A stretch of DNA of 64,000 nt from Aliidiomarina celeris (GCF_003316875.1 NZ_QMIL01000005.1:1-64000), one strand, 5' to 3'. Positions 45,414 through 54,030 are shown, numbered from the stretch's first letter. Notes: generated from the letters alone by a model not told the origin. Numbers and translations are program-made.

Positions 45414-45935
45414 ATGCATGGAAGGATGTTATTCATAGCTCTATTTGTAGTTTTATTAAATGGCTGTAGTTCTTATGCTGTTGTGCCTGTTCTTCTGCTT
45501 TTAAATGGAGGAGATAAGATTACCGATATCTCGAGCGAAGAGCCTTATCAAGAACTCATTGGTCGGTGTTATGAAATTCAACAGGATATGAATGTAATGA
45601 GTACGGCTGGAGGTTGCTGGATTATGGGGGACTTGTTGTTAACACCTCACCAGCGTGTACATTGTTTACAAGATAGGCTTGGTGTTTTGCCGAAAGGGAC
45701 AGACATAAACATCGTCGCGGTTACTATGCGGCAAAAAGCAACAGGGGAATATTGTCCTCAGATCTTAATTGAACACTCTGGTTCACCAATTACTGAACAA
45801 GAAATATCTTTACCTGTCTGTGGTCATGTCCATTTTTTGAATTGGAACGATGTACCTATGACTGAATGGTGGGCGCTAGGAGATAACTTCGAGTTAAAAG
45901 ATACGTATGTGCAGCCTTGTCAAAGCCCTCTTTAG
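45414..45935 (+). CDS. Immunity lipoprotein B3 (paralogue)
   Basis: Lipoprotein of 173 residues; lipobox LLNGCSS, then the family lines KITDISSEEPYQELIGRCY, IQQDMNV and KDTYVQPC. AAGGAA lies five bases before ATG 45414; a GTG at 45399 is the alternative start. Third in the row of stored immunity genes. Confidence 0.65.
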   Translation: MHGRMLFIALFVVLLNGCSSYAVVPVLLLLNGGDKITDISSEEPYQELIGRCYEIQQDMNVMSTAGGCWIMGDLLLTPHQRVHCLQDRLGVLPKGTDINIVAVTMRQKATGEYCPQILIEHSGSPITEQEISLPVCGHVHFLNWNDVPMTEWWALGDNFELKDTYVQPCQSPL

Positions 45936-46081
45936 AATTCGCACCTTAGTTAACTTAATGAGTCGTCCAACGTATTTAGATTTTGGGTAGGTTTAGATTT
46001 GAGAGAGGAATATTCACATTTGGAAGTTGATTCTACTGATTGGATCATATTTTTGCGACTGAGTGAACTTAGCGTAGTTTA
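45936..46081. other. AT-rich gap within the toxin region
   Basis: No gene or repeat recognised between immunity B3 and toxin fragment C. It may be eroded toxin sequence. Confidence 0.3.
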
Positions 46082-46456
46082 GGAGTTATCTGGGATATTA
46101 ACGATACCTTGCTAAATGCTCAGGGCCTACTGGATGCTGTCTCCTTAAGTATAGTCAACAACTTACCTGCAAGTGGACACCTAACAGGTCATAGCCTCGG
46201 AGCATGGCGAGCGAATAATCTCCTAAGGACGGGGCATATCCAATCAGCCACTCTGCTATCCTTGCCCGGATTTGCTTATCCAGCGGCAGGCAGTAATGGC
46301 TATTGTGCCAGCATGGATATGATTTGTGGCACCCGCGCCATGACACTCATTCGGCCGGGAACAAGTAATGTTCCAAGCCCAAGCTGGTGGAACTGGGTGG
46401 GCCGTAATCATAAAATTTGTACTGTAGGCGGTTACCAAGAAAACTGGGGGGGGCAC
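46082..46456 (+). pseudogene. Toxin fragment C (lipase-like end)
   Basis: Only the last 125 residues of a toxin related to B and F: VIWDINDTLLNAQGLLDAV, nucleophile TGHSLGAWRANN, Asp in MDMICGT and His in GRNHKIC. Upstream sequence is not related and has stops. Because of an 8-G tract the frame runs straight into the immunity gene. Confidence 0.7.
46446..46453 (+). repeat. Eight-G tract at toxin C/immunity junction
   Basis: With eight G the toxin frame continues into the immunity lipoprotein. With seven the toxin would end WGGTC-stop, with the TAA overlapping the immunity ATG as ATGTTAA, exactly the arrangement of toxins B and F. A slip of one G explains the fusion. Confidence 0.8.
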
Positions 46457-46915
46457 ATGTTAACTTTACAACAGATTTGCTGGTTAGGTTTGGGTTTGTC
46501 TGTGGTCGGTTGCACGGGAACTAAAAACCTACCGTCCGAATTGGTTGGCAGTTGTTTGCGAACGAATACAAATGCGTTTATTCATAGAAGTAACTGCCCT
46601 GCCGGTACTGGGGATTACTTAATATCAACTCGATTATCAGGTGGTCGTTGTATCAAAAACCAGCCTGAAACGCTTTTAACAATGGGCAGTGATCTCCAGA
46701 TAGTCAGAGTGATGAAACAAGGGCGGGGCTCAACAGGTGACTGCCTTCGGATTGAAGTGAGCATCTTATCGGGTGAGCAGAGGGGTTTGTTGGCAGACTT
46801 ACCCGTATGCGGGATATTGCACCCAAGCCCTTGGTGGATCACGCAAGGGTTTGATGCAGAATCAGGAATTGTTTTTAACCCTGAGTATGTAGCTTTAGTG
46901 CCCTGCGCTGATTAA
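46457..46915 (+). CDS. Immunity lipoprotein C
   Basis: Lipoprotein of 152 residues (LGLSVVGCTGT) distantly like B1-B3: SELVGSCLRT takes the place of EMIGQCYVL, and the end PEYVALVPC that of EEYVKPC. Translation probably starts at ATG 46457 within the fused frame. Puts the immunity gene directly behind the toxin C end. Confidence 0.6.
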   Translation: MLTLQQICWLGLGLSVVGCTGTKNLPSELVGSCLRTNTNAFIHRSNCPAGTGDYLISTRLSGGRCIKNQPETLLTMGSDLQIVRVMKQGRGSTGDCLRIEVSILSGEQRGLLADLPVCGILHPSPWWITQGFDAESGIVFNPEYVALVPCAD

Positions 46916-46917
46916 CA

Positions 46918-47673
46918 GTGTTTCGTTTAACCCTGCACGCTTTGGCTGTTTCTTCGGCAGGCAGAGAAAAAATGAAACTACACGGCGGTAATTTTGGCCA
47001 TGGCTTTTTTAGTGCCGGGTTTACCAAATGGGCGGGTAAAACATGGAACATGGACACCGAAAGCCCGCACAAGGTGATTGGAAATTCATTAAGACAAGCC
47101 ATTATTGGTGGCACCGCATCTCGTATTACCGGTAATAAATTCTCGAATGGCGCGTTCACGGCAGCACTGCAGTATATTGTGAATGAAGCGGGTTCGCAGT
47201 TAAGTGAAGTTCAGTCCAAAGCCCAAGCTAATAGGCAGGCTAGAGAGCTGAACGCCCAGGGTGGTAATTGGACTACAGTTCGGACTGAGGATGGTAATTG
47301 GACCATACAGCCTGCAAATATGCGAGCACTTGAAGTTGCGTTCGGTAGCTCGGCAACGGAGAGTATAATAGAAGCAAAATCAGAGAATTACTGCAAGCTC
47401 ATTTGTCCAAGCTTAAGTGTTGGGGCGACATTGCTTGGAGGTGATATGAGTGGGAGTGCAAATAATGCCGCAATTAATTCTGCTATTGAGTTTTCCAACT
47501 ATTATGGGAAAGGAGTTGGGGTGCTTCAACATAGTCCTGTAGAAGATGTTAGTAGCTTCGCTGTAGGTTTTGGAAGGTTGGTTCCAGTGATAAAGTTAGG
47601 TACCGCAGCGTCAGCAGCTTTAAATAACTATCAAGCGTGTATGATTGATTGTCAAAGTAGGCGAGGATTTTAA
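46918..47673 (+). pseudogene. Rhs/polymorphic toxin D, pre-toxin plus toxin end
   Basis: The first 90 residues are a pre-toxin linker common in Rhs-like toxins: KLHGGNFGHGFFSAGFTKW, RQAIIGGTASRITGNKFSNG, AFTAALQYIVNEAG. About 150 further residues are an unrecognised toxin (NWTTVRTEDGNWT repeat, CKLICPSLSVGATLLGGDM, end ACMIDCQSRRGF). No Rhs core is attached. The stop is one base before the GTG of the next gene. Confidence 0.6.
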
Positions 47674-47674
47674 C

Positions 47675-48688
47675 GTGAGAACGATTGATTTTAACCTGTC
47701 ATTCAAACGTCTCGTTGTAGGATGCCTGCTGTACATGATTTTTAGTCTTCACCTTAAAGCTGAGGGTTTAGACGTTGATATCACAAAGATTCCTGTAGGC
47801 GAGCCTGTCATATTCAATATTGATGGAATACCAGTGTTGGTGCATAAAAGAACTCAAATGCAGTTGGAAGCAGGGCAACTTGTCGATGGGGAAGATAACT
47901 GGTTTCAAGCTATTTCGATGTTTGCGATTGCTTTTAATGTAAAGCAAGCAAATTTTATGCTCGCTGAGTCTGAAATTTACACCCATCATTTTCGGTCAAA
48001 ACGTCCGGATATAGCCGTTTTTTATGCAATTGCTGCACCTCGTTTTTGCATGGTGGTGTACGACACTGAACAGAATAGATATTCAGACCCATGCACCGGC
48101 ACTTCTTTCGATACAAGGGGCCTGCCTGAGAATGGGGGGTATCCATTATTGATCCCGCCTCATTACTACGAGGGAGATAGGCTTTTCTTTAAATCAATAG
48201 ATACCGCTGAGATTACGGAGCACTTCACAGCTGATTCGATTTTGATGGCTCCCGAGCCAAGGATTGATCGTTTGCTAGCAGCAGCTTTTTTAGACGACTA
48301 TGCTGCGTTTGAGTCTATTCTTTCTGAGGAGCTAAGTTTCCTTGAGGATAACACCGAGCTTGCAGTAAAAGTATTTGTAATTGCAATGTCTCGCAAACAG
48401 TATGAGCTTGTAGAGTTGCTGTTAGATACCGGTGTGGATGCGAATTCAAGTACAGCAGAAGGTGTTAAACTTTTAGATTTTGCATTTATGTTGCTTGACC
48501 CGCAATTGGTTGCTTTGCTTAGTCGATACGATGGGCAGTTAAGCGCAAATTTTCAGTGCAATAACGGATATAAAAAGCTTTTTGAGTTTATTAAAGAATT
48601 TCATGGTGACCTTATTACGGCTCAGGAAATACAAGCTTTCTTAGATACGGCGGAGGATGTTGTTTCCTTGTCAGACCAAAGCTGTTGA
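47675..48688 (+). CDS. Putative immunity D: Rieske-like domain without ligands plus ankyrin-like repeats
   Basis: Exported protein of 337 residues (signal with LVVGCLLYMIFSLHLKAEG). Residues about 36-173 resemble the Rieske subunit of cytochrome bc1: VGEPVIFNIDGIPVLVHKRT like GKPV-IRNRT, then DPCTGTSFDTRG and YPLLIPPHYYEGDRLFF like the CPCHGSHYDTSG and LPVPPYEF-GD of true Rieske proteins. The cluster His residues are absent, so no iron-sulfur cluster. Residues about 205-300 look like ankyrin repeats (YELVELLLDTGVDANSSTAE). GTG start with GCGAGGA upstream. Immunity role inferred from position. Confidence 0.55.
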   Translation: MRTIDFNLSFKRLVVGCLLYMIFSLHLKAEGLDVDITKIPVGEPVIFNIDGIPVLVHKRTQMQLEAGQLVDGEDNWFQAISMFAIAFNVKQANFMLAESEIYTHHFRSKRPDIAVFYAIAAPRFCMVVYDTEQNRYSDPCTGTSFDTRGLPENGGYPLLIPPHYYEGDRLFFKSIDTAEITEHFTADSILMAPEPRIDRLLAAAFLDDYAAFESILSEELSFLEDNTELAVKVFVIAMSRKQYELVELLLDTGVDANSSTAEGVKLLDFAFMLLDPQLVALLSRYDGQLSANFQCNNGYKKLFEFIKEFHGDLITAQEIQAFLDTAEDVVSLSDQSC

Positions 48689-48689
48689 G

Positions 48690-48792
48690 AGGCTCAATCA
48701 CTCCAACTCCACAACCAACTCGACAAATTAACCATAAGCAACTGTTGAATTTTTACGAGCATCAACGGCAGTTAGGTAAAGAGAGTAATTAA
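48690..48792 (+). pseudogene. Toxin tail E
   Basis: An open stretch without start encodes SITPTPQPTRQINH, then KQLLNFYEHQRQLGKESN and a stop. Such Lys/Gln-rich helical endings are common at the C-termini of Rhs toxins. The stop is three bases before the ATG of the next gene, so this is the last scrap of a toxin in front of its immunity gene. Confidence 0.5.
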
Positions 48793-48795
48793 AGT

Positions 48796-49455
48796 ATGCG
48801 TATTTATCTTATGATTTTCTTGCTGATGATTGGGTTGGTAACTTTCCCAGTACGATTGGTTGGAGAGGATGAATACACAGCACTCAGTTGTGATTTTGAT
48901 GCTTTTTTTCAACGTGAATTTGCAAGCCTTTCAGCCCGTGAATCTTCAGAATCTATTGAGGGACTGAAGGTTGAATTTTCTAATCTGAGAATTTTATTGC
49001 CTGATCGGTACATGGAGACCTCGCAAGCTAACGGAAGAAGTTCGTATTTTTCCGATATTCCTCAGCATGTTTATCGGCGTGAGAGCTGTGGGCCTGTTTT
49101 TTGGGTAAGTGGGATGATAGGGAGCGGTATGGTTGAAAGCTGCATCTCTTGCACCAGAGAAAGTTTTAATCCGAAAACATGGGGAAGGAGCATATCCTCC
49201 TCGAAAAGCCACTTCATTCTTGAACGGGAGTCAGAGGATGCTGAACGAGGTATCTTCCTTATAGCGGTGATATCTGAGTCCGATACAAAAACTGAAGAAT
49301 TTGAACGTTATGAAAGCGACCCTTTGTTCGGCGTACTCGCTTATGATGAAAACGAGTATATCAGAATACTTGACCCCAATGGGTATTGGCTAAGAAGCGT
49401 TTACGAACAGATTGAAAATGCTTTTTGGCCGGAGGATGCCAACGGAACGAACTAG
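48796..49455 (+). CDS. Putative immunity E, exported protein of unknown family
   Basis: Protein of 219 residues with an N-terminal signal-like helix (MRIYLMIFLLMIGLVTFPVR). No family recognised. It has a Cys-rich middle (ESCGPVFWVSGMIGSGMVES, CISC). Directly behind a toxin tail, so an immunity role is likely but unproven. Confidence 0.5.
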   Translation: MRIYLMIFLLMIGLVTFPVRLVGEDEYTALSCDFDAFFQREFASLSARESSESIEGLKVEFSNLRILLPDRYMETSQANGRSSYFSDIPQHVYRRESCGPVFWVSGMIGSGMVESCISCTRESFNPKTWGRSISSSKSHFILERESEDAERGIFLIAVISESDTKTEEFERYESDPLFGVLAYDENEYIRILDPNGYWLRSVYEQIENAFWPEDANGTN

Positions 49456-49458
49456 CAT

Positions 49459-50302
49459 CAAGCAATAGCCAGAACTTAAACCGCTACAGCTATGTATTCT
49501 CGGCTCTAGTCTATTGCGGGGCGCAGCGGTTGCCGGCGCTTCAACATGGGCGTTTACGCCATCAGGCGGACCGGCAGCACCGACAGCGAGTCAAGTGACG
49601 GTTCGCTTGGGAATAAATATCGTTGCGGCACACAATCCAAATATGGGTCAGGCGTTGATGTATATCTCCGGGAGTTTAGGTGAAGATTTTGGCGGTTGGG
49701 TGCAAAATGCGGTAGGTAGTTACGGGCAATACAAAGCGCAATCCGAGTTAACACGCTTCGCGACTAAAAATGGTTTGAGCTTGCAAGAGCTGAACCTAAT
49801 TTTGGCGCTCAATTCCAAGATAGGGCTTGAAGTGGCAGGGACGACTTACAGAGCCGACACCGGGCTTATGGAAGGCTTTACTAAAAGAACAGGCGGGCCA
49901 CTGTCAGGAGCAAAGGGCGTGTTGTGGGATGTCAATGATTGGTTATTAGGAACTCAGGGGTTGCTGGATGCGGTTGCTTTGAGCGCCGTTAATAACTTGC
50001 CGAACAATGGGCATTTGACAGGCCATAGTCTAGGAGCAATGCGTGTCAATAATCTGTTGAGGCAAGGTTATATCCAGAGTGGAACTTTGCAGTCATTGCC
50101 GGTAGTACCTTGGTTCAATGTGGCGGCGGCTGGCAGTAAGGGCGGTTGTATGCAGGGAGATCCTATTTGTATGGGGCGTCTCGGTGCTTGGTTTCAACCG
50201 AATACCCAGCTTCTGTGCCGTGGAGGTGGGAGTATCGGAAATGCTCATGACAGGAGGTTGTACGTCGAGCAATGGCATACGAGGGGGCAAGGGTGCAACT
50301 AA
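49459..50302 (+). pseudogene. Rhs C-terminal toxin F, lipase-like (second copy)
   Basis: A scrap of Rhs core end (SNSQNLNRYSYVF) joins, out of frame, a toxin of 262 residues very like toxin B: same lead ([18 protein letters not shown]), TGHSLGAMRVNN nucleophile, Asp in GDPICMG and His in NAHDRRLYV. The middle (about 49840-49915) differs from B, where the two copies have diverged or exchanged sequence. No proper start. Its end overlaps the immunity gene at 50293. Confidence 0.75.
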
Positions 50303-50775
50303 GAAGCTTTTCATTCGCCATGGGGCTGCTGTTAATCAATGGCTGCACCTCTATTAAGGATATATCGGATGAATCCCCTTACCGGGAAACGATTGGGCAA
50401 TGCTATGTGCTGCAACAGGATATGCAGATTTGGGAAAATTCGGCTGGTTGTTGGGAAATAGGTGATTTGATTTTGTCACCCCACACATCGCACTACTGTG
50501 CGACAAAAAGCAAGGCTGATATACCCAAAGGCACAGAGATCACTATCATCGAAGTTAAGGAACGCTGGCAGTGGGGAGCCGGGGCTTGTGCACAATTGGT
50601 TCTTGCTATTCCCGGTATTGATATTCCTGGACGCAACGTCTCTCCCCCCGTTTGTTTTAGCAGGCCATCCCTCAACTGGAATGAGGAACTAGTTTGGTTC
50701 AGGGGCGATGAAATTCAGCTAAAAAAGGAATATGTTAAACCCTGTGAATCAACACCGGAGCGTTCCAGTTACTAA
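50293..50775 (+). CDS. Immunity lipoprotein F
   Basis: Lipoprotein of 160 residues, closest to B1: lipobox LLINGCTS, then [27 protein letters not shown] and the end KKEYVKPC. GTG start within the toxin F end (GTGCAACTAA overlap), the same layout as B1. Expected to neutralise toxin F; specificity against B is an open question. Confidence 0.7.
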   Translation: MQLRSFSFAMGLLLINGCTSIKDISDESPYRETIGQCYVLQQDMQIWENSAGCWEIGDLILSPHTSHYCATKSKADIPKGTEITIIEVKERWQWGAGACAQLVLAIPGIDIPGRNVSPPVCFSRPSLNWNEELVWFRGDEIQLKKEYVKPCESTPERSSY

Positions 50776-50882
50776 CCCGGCAGGGGCGTTCATACCGTTC
50801 GCATACGGATATATTCAAGTTCTTCGGTCCTGATCAGATACGGGCACACAAGGCTGCTGATGTAGACCCATATTTTAAGTGA
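50776..50882 (+). pseudogene. Toxin tail G
   Basis: Open frame without start: GRSYRSHTDIFKFFGPDQIR, then AHKAADVDPYFK and a stop. The pattern (short charged end, immediate downstream exported gene) is that of the other tails here. Confidence 0.5.
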
Positions 50883-50893
50883 GGGAATTGATA

Positions 50894-51535
50894 GTGAAGG
50901 AAATGAGATATTTAGTGCTTTTCTTTGTGATATGCATATCGATGATAGGCATATCGGCTTATGGAAATGCGGGTTCGGTGGACGACGAGTTTTATAGAAA
51001 TAAAATGATTGAAAACATGAAAAGTGCCGGACGCTGGACTATCAGCGAGGGTGTTAGTACTTTCGATGATGGTGGAAAAGATGCTATCCAAAGAAAGCTA
51101 ATTTATGATTTTGGTGTGCAACTGTGGGTTGACCCATGGATTGAGACTGATCGCTATTTGGCGCAATTTAGAATCAAAGCTAGGGGGATTAATTACGATA
51201 TCCATAACTTGTACCGCGAAGAAGTTGACGAAGAATTCTATGAGTTTTGGCTCATCAAAGTGGCGGCTAGAGACTGGTCCGGAGAGAACGCCAGGTCGGT
51301 GTTCTTTGTAACGAGAACAAGTGATATTTATGGTCAAAGAGAGATATTGGTAGAAAGTGAGCAGTTTATTGAGTCGTACCTGGTCGCGGGTCAAGAAATT
51401 CAATTACCGCTAGATGACATGGAATTGCTTTATGATATGCAAGCTTGGTTGTTTCCAGACAATTATCAGAATTCCGATTTAAAGAATAAACGAGTTGTAA
51501 TGGATGCTAGAGGTAATATTACTTTTGTTCAATAA
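50894..51535 (+). CDS. Putative immunity G, exported protein of unknown family
   Basis: Protein of 213 residues with signal peptide (LVLFFVICISMIGISAYG). Mature part is acidic and mixed alpha/beta (FYRNKMIENMKSAGRWTISE, QREILVESEQFIESYLVAGQ). No family recognised. GTG 50894 has GAGGG upstream; ATG 50903 is the alternative. Follows toxin tail G by 11 bases. Confidence 0.5.
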   Translation: MKEMRYLVLFFVICISMIGISAYGNAGSVDDEFYRNKMIENMKSAGRWTISEGVSTFDDGGKDAIQRKLIYDFGVQLWVDPWIETDRYLAQFRIKARGINYDIHNLYREEVDEEFYEFWLIKVAARDWSGENARSVFFVTRTSDIYGQREILVESEQFIESYLVAGQEIQLPLDDMELLYDMQAWLFPDNYQNSDLKNKRVVMDARGNITFVQ

Positions 51536-51604
51536 ATATTACCTGCAAAAGTGAGGATTTATGGCTGTATGGAAGGCAATTCTCCATAGATATAAGTTTA
51601 AAGT

Positions 51605-52060
51605 ATGGTAGCAAAGGCTACTGCTAAAGACTTAGCTCCAATAGAGTTTGATAGTTGGATAAAGCCGGCCCATACGGAAAGCAGCACCAGCACCGAGCAG
51701 GGCAAAACCACCACCATTACCCAGCATGGCATAGCGGAGCTCATCAGTGAAGGCGGGGAAAGTTGGTTCCGGCGTAATTTGGGCAATGCTATTGTGGAGA
51801 AGCGCGGTGAAAGCATCACCACCCGCTATGTATACACAGACCATTTAGGCAGCGTGGATGTGATTACCAATGACGCGGGGCAAGTAGAAGAAAAGCTTAG
51901 CTTCGATGCCTTTGGTAAACGACGTGCGGTGTTTAAAAGCAACTACCAGGCTGTGAGCTTCAACTTGGCGTCGATATTAAGTCTCACTCACAAAGGCTAC
52001 ACCGGTCACGAGCAGATAGACCACGCCAGCGTAGTGCAAATGGGGGGCCGAATTTACGAC
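51605..52060 (+). pseudogene. Rhs core remnant 3
   Basis: YD-repeat core fragment almost identical in protein to the one at 42802: RYVYTDHLGSVDVITNDAG, EEKLSFDAFGKRRA, HKGYTGHEQIDHASVVQMGG, RIYD. It is cut by the second hairpin element. The ATG at 51605 is unlikely to be a real start. Confidence 0.85.
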
Positions 52061-52145
52061 AAAATTGCCCGGAGCAATTTTGAACGTTACGTAAGTAACG
52101 GCCCCGCAGGGGCGAGGCGCAAGGAAGCGCCGAGTATCCGCACAT
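52061..52145. repeat. Hairpin element copy 2 in the Rhs core
   Basis: Same four inverted repeats as the copy at 43240, with changes confined mostly to loops (GTAA for GCA, AAGGAA for ATGGAC), so the stems are kept. It sits at the same codon between RIYD and GRFLQADPF but is one base longer, so it leaves a different frame. Confidence 0.75.
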
Positions 52146-52440
52146 TGGCCGCTTCCTACAAGCCGACCCATTCGTACAAAGCCCGAGCAACAGCCAGAAC
52201 TTTAACCGTTATAGCTATGTGCTTTCAGCTCATGTTTTAAAAAAAGCCACTGAGCTACACTGACCCGAGTGGGTATTTGTTTAAAGCGCTCAAAAAATAC
52301 TGGCGCGTGATAGCGGCCGCCGCCGGCGTTTTTCAATGTAGTTTCAAATTGGGCTATTAAAGCATTTAGCGAAGGTGTACTTGCTGGTTCGGTAGCTGGC
52401 GGCGCAGCTGGGTTTATGGGGGGTGCTGTGGCGAGCACAG
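52146..52440 (+). pseudogene. Degenerate Rhs core end and pre-toxin linker
   Basis: Resumes the core ([29 protein letters not shown]) but with at least two frame changes, near 52228 and 52330, before a linker [17 protein letters not shown] and a stop. No toxin domain remains. Confidence 0.7.
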
Positions 52441-52710
52441 CTTGAAGCGTTTGACCGAGCCGTGTTGATGAGCACCATAGGTGACTTTAACATCGGGCTG
52501 CCCGGCCAATACAGGGACGACGAAAAGCAGAGCTGGTATAACTATTTTAGAGACTACGACCCAGGAACCGGGCGCTACTTGCAAAGTGACCCGATAGGGC
52601 TGAAAGGGCCCATTGACTACCTCATGCGCTTGTTCGAGCAATGGCCGCTTATCACAGGCGACGATGATATCGACTACCTGCTGCCTTGGAATATTGAGCT
52701 CACAGACTAG
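52441..52710 (+). pseudogene. Rhs core end of a different type
   Basis: Encodes [39 protein letters not shown] and a short end [20 protein letters not shown] region. This is the canonical NYFRDYD[12 protein letters not shown] core end, of another subtype than GRFLQADPF, so the region holds pieces of at least two Rhs genes. It is the right border of the Rhs region. Confidence 0.75.
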
Positions 52711-52730
52711 CGACGCTTACTGTTATTCTT

Positions 52731-52844
52731 CTACTCTTCATTAGCCTGAGCAAACTTATCTCGGCTTAAGTACACGAAAATTCCTATCAAGGCATAGGCG
52801 AACAACGGAGAGGCACCCAATAAAAAAGCGTGGATCGTATTCAT
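52731..52844 (-). CDS. Small membrane protein, 37 residues
   Basis: Starts MNTIHAFLLGASPLFAYALI, continues GIFVYLSRDKFAQANEE: one membrane helix and a charged tail. GAGG lies six bases before the ATG. Not recognised; a single-helix small protein of this shape is plausible but unproven. Confidence 0.45.
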   Translation of the reverse strand: MNTIHAFLLGASPLFAYALIGIFVYLSRDKFAQANEE

Positions 52845-52923
52845 GAATTCCTCTTGTGTCGCAACATCTGAAGTAAGGTTAGCACAGGAAACTGCGAGTC
52901 TCGAAAGCACGATGCGAAAGCAA

Positions 52924-54030
52924 TTAATTAAAAGCCTTATATGTATTTTTGTCTTGCGACATTAACGACATTAAACGTGGATTCACAAATAACTTTTCCT
53001 TGCCAGAGGTTAGTTCTTGCAACACACCGATATCGCATAGCTGTTTCAAGTAAACTGAAGCCGTCTGGCGTTTTGCTATGTCGCGCTCTACCAGATTGCT
53101 AATCCGACAGTAAGGCTGCTCAAAAATCACTTGAACCAGTTCATGACTATACACTTTAGGAAGTTGCTCCTTCACATAGTCGCTTGTTCGCTGCATAAGC
53201 TCTTTCACTGCGGCGATTTTGTTACAAGTCCACATAGCAGTGCGCTCAACCGCTTCCAGTACAAACAAGAGCCAAGGTTGCCACTGTTGGTCTCGCGTCA
53301 CTTTATTTAAGAGCCGATAGTAGTCTTGCTTGTTTTGAACAATATATCGGCTCAAGTAAAGTATGGGCAAGGTCAATAAGTTTTGTTCAATGAGGTAGAG
53401 AACATTCAGAATACGACCGGTTCTCCCGTTACCATCATAGAAAGGATGGATCGCTTCAAACTGATAGTGGCTCACTGCCATTTTGATTAGCGGATCAAGA
53501 TCGTCTTTCTCGTGCAGGAAGCGCTCCCAATTCGTTAGGAGATCTCGAATCACTGCCTCACCCACGGGTGGTGTATAGATGACCTCGCCGGTTGTCTGGT
53601 TACCAATAATAGTGCCAGCCATCCTACGAATGTCCATCTGGGTATTTTTAAGTGTGCTACACACCTCAATGGCCGTTGCCGTACAGAGTGGCTTTCGTTC
53701 TAACTGCATAAATCCTTGGTAGAGTGCCGTTCGGTAACGCAGTGCCTCCTTTGTGGCATGGTCTGCCCCCTTGTCTTCTGCCGCATGTTTGAAAAGCTCA
53801 TCTGTAGTAGTGACAATATTTTCAATCTCCGAGCTGTCTTTTGCTTCAAGTAGAGGCAATAAATTGATCAACATGCTCTGGTTCGGTATAAGCTCTCCAG
53901 CCTTTTTTAACTCAGCTAAAGCTGCCCTAGCCGCAATACAAGCCTTGAGTACGGGCTTGGTTTCTAATAGCTCGTCATCGGGCGGCAACAGTGGTAATTC
54001 ATTATGTGGGCGGTCAGCATACCAAGTCAT
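52924..54030 (-). CDS. fic: Fic-domain protein adenylyltransferase
   Basis: AMPylase of 368 residues. It resembles the Shewanella Fic protein (SoFic) along its whole length: NELPLLP near the start, ACIAARAALAELKKAGELIP, the N-terminal inhibitory helix SSEIENI (Ser/Thr-x3-Glu-Asn, class II), the active motif HPFYDGNGRTGR and the winged-helix C-terminus CRISNLVERDIAKRQTASVY. Start at 54030 (AGGA upstream) matches SoFic better than 54057 or 54072. Autoinhibited until released; targets unknown. It lies between the Rhs region and an IS256 element. Confidence 0.92.
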   Translation of the reverse strand: MTWYADRPHNELPLLPPDDELLETKPVLKACIAARAALAELKKAGELIPNQSMLINLLPLLEAKDSSEIENIVTTTDELFKHAAEDKGADHATKEALRYRTALYQGFMQLERKPLCTATAIEVCSTLKNTQMDIRRMAGTIIGNQTTGEVIYTPPVGEAVIRDLLTNWERFLHEKDDLDPLIKMAVSHYQFEAIHPFYDGNGRTGRILNVLYLIEQNLLTLPILYLSRYIVQNKQDYYRLLNKVTRDQQWQPWLLFVLEAVERTAMWTCNKIAAVKELMQRTSDYVKEQLPKVYSHELVQVIFEQPYCRISNLVERDIAKRQTASVYLKQLCDIGVLQELTSGKEKLFVNPRLMSLMSQDKNTYKAFN

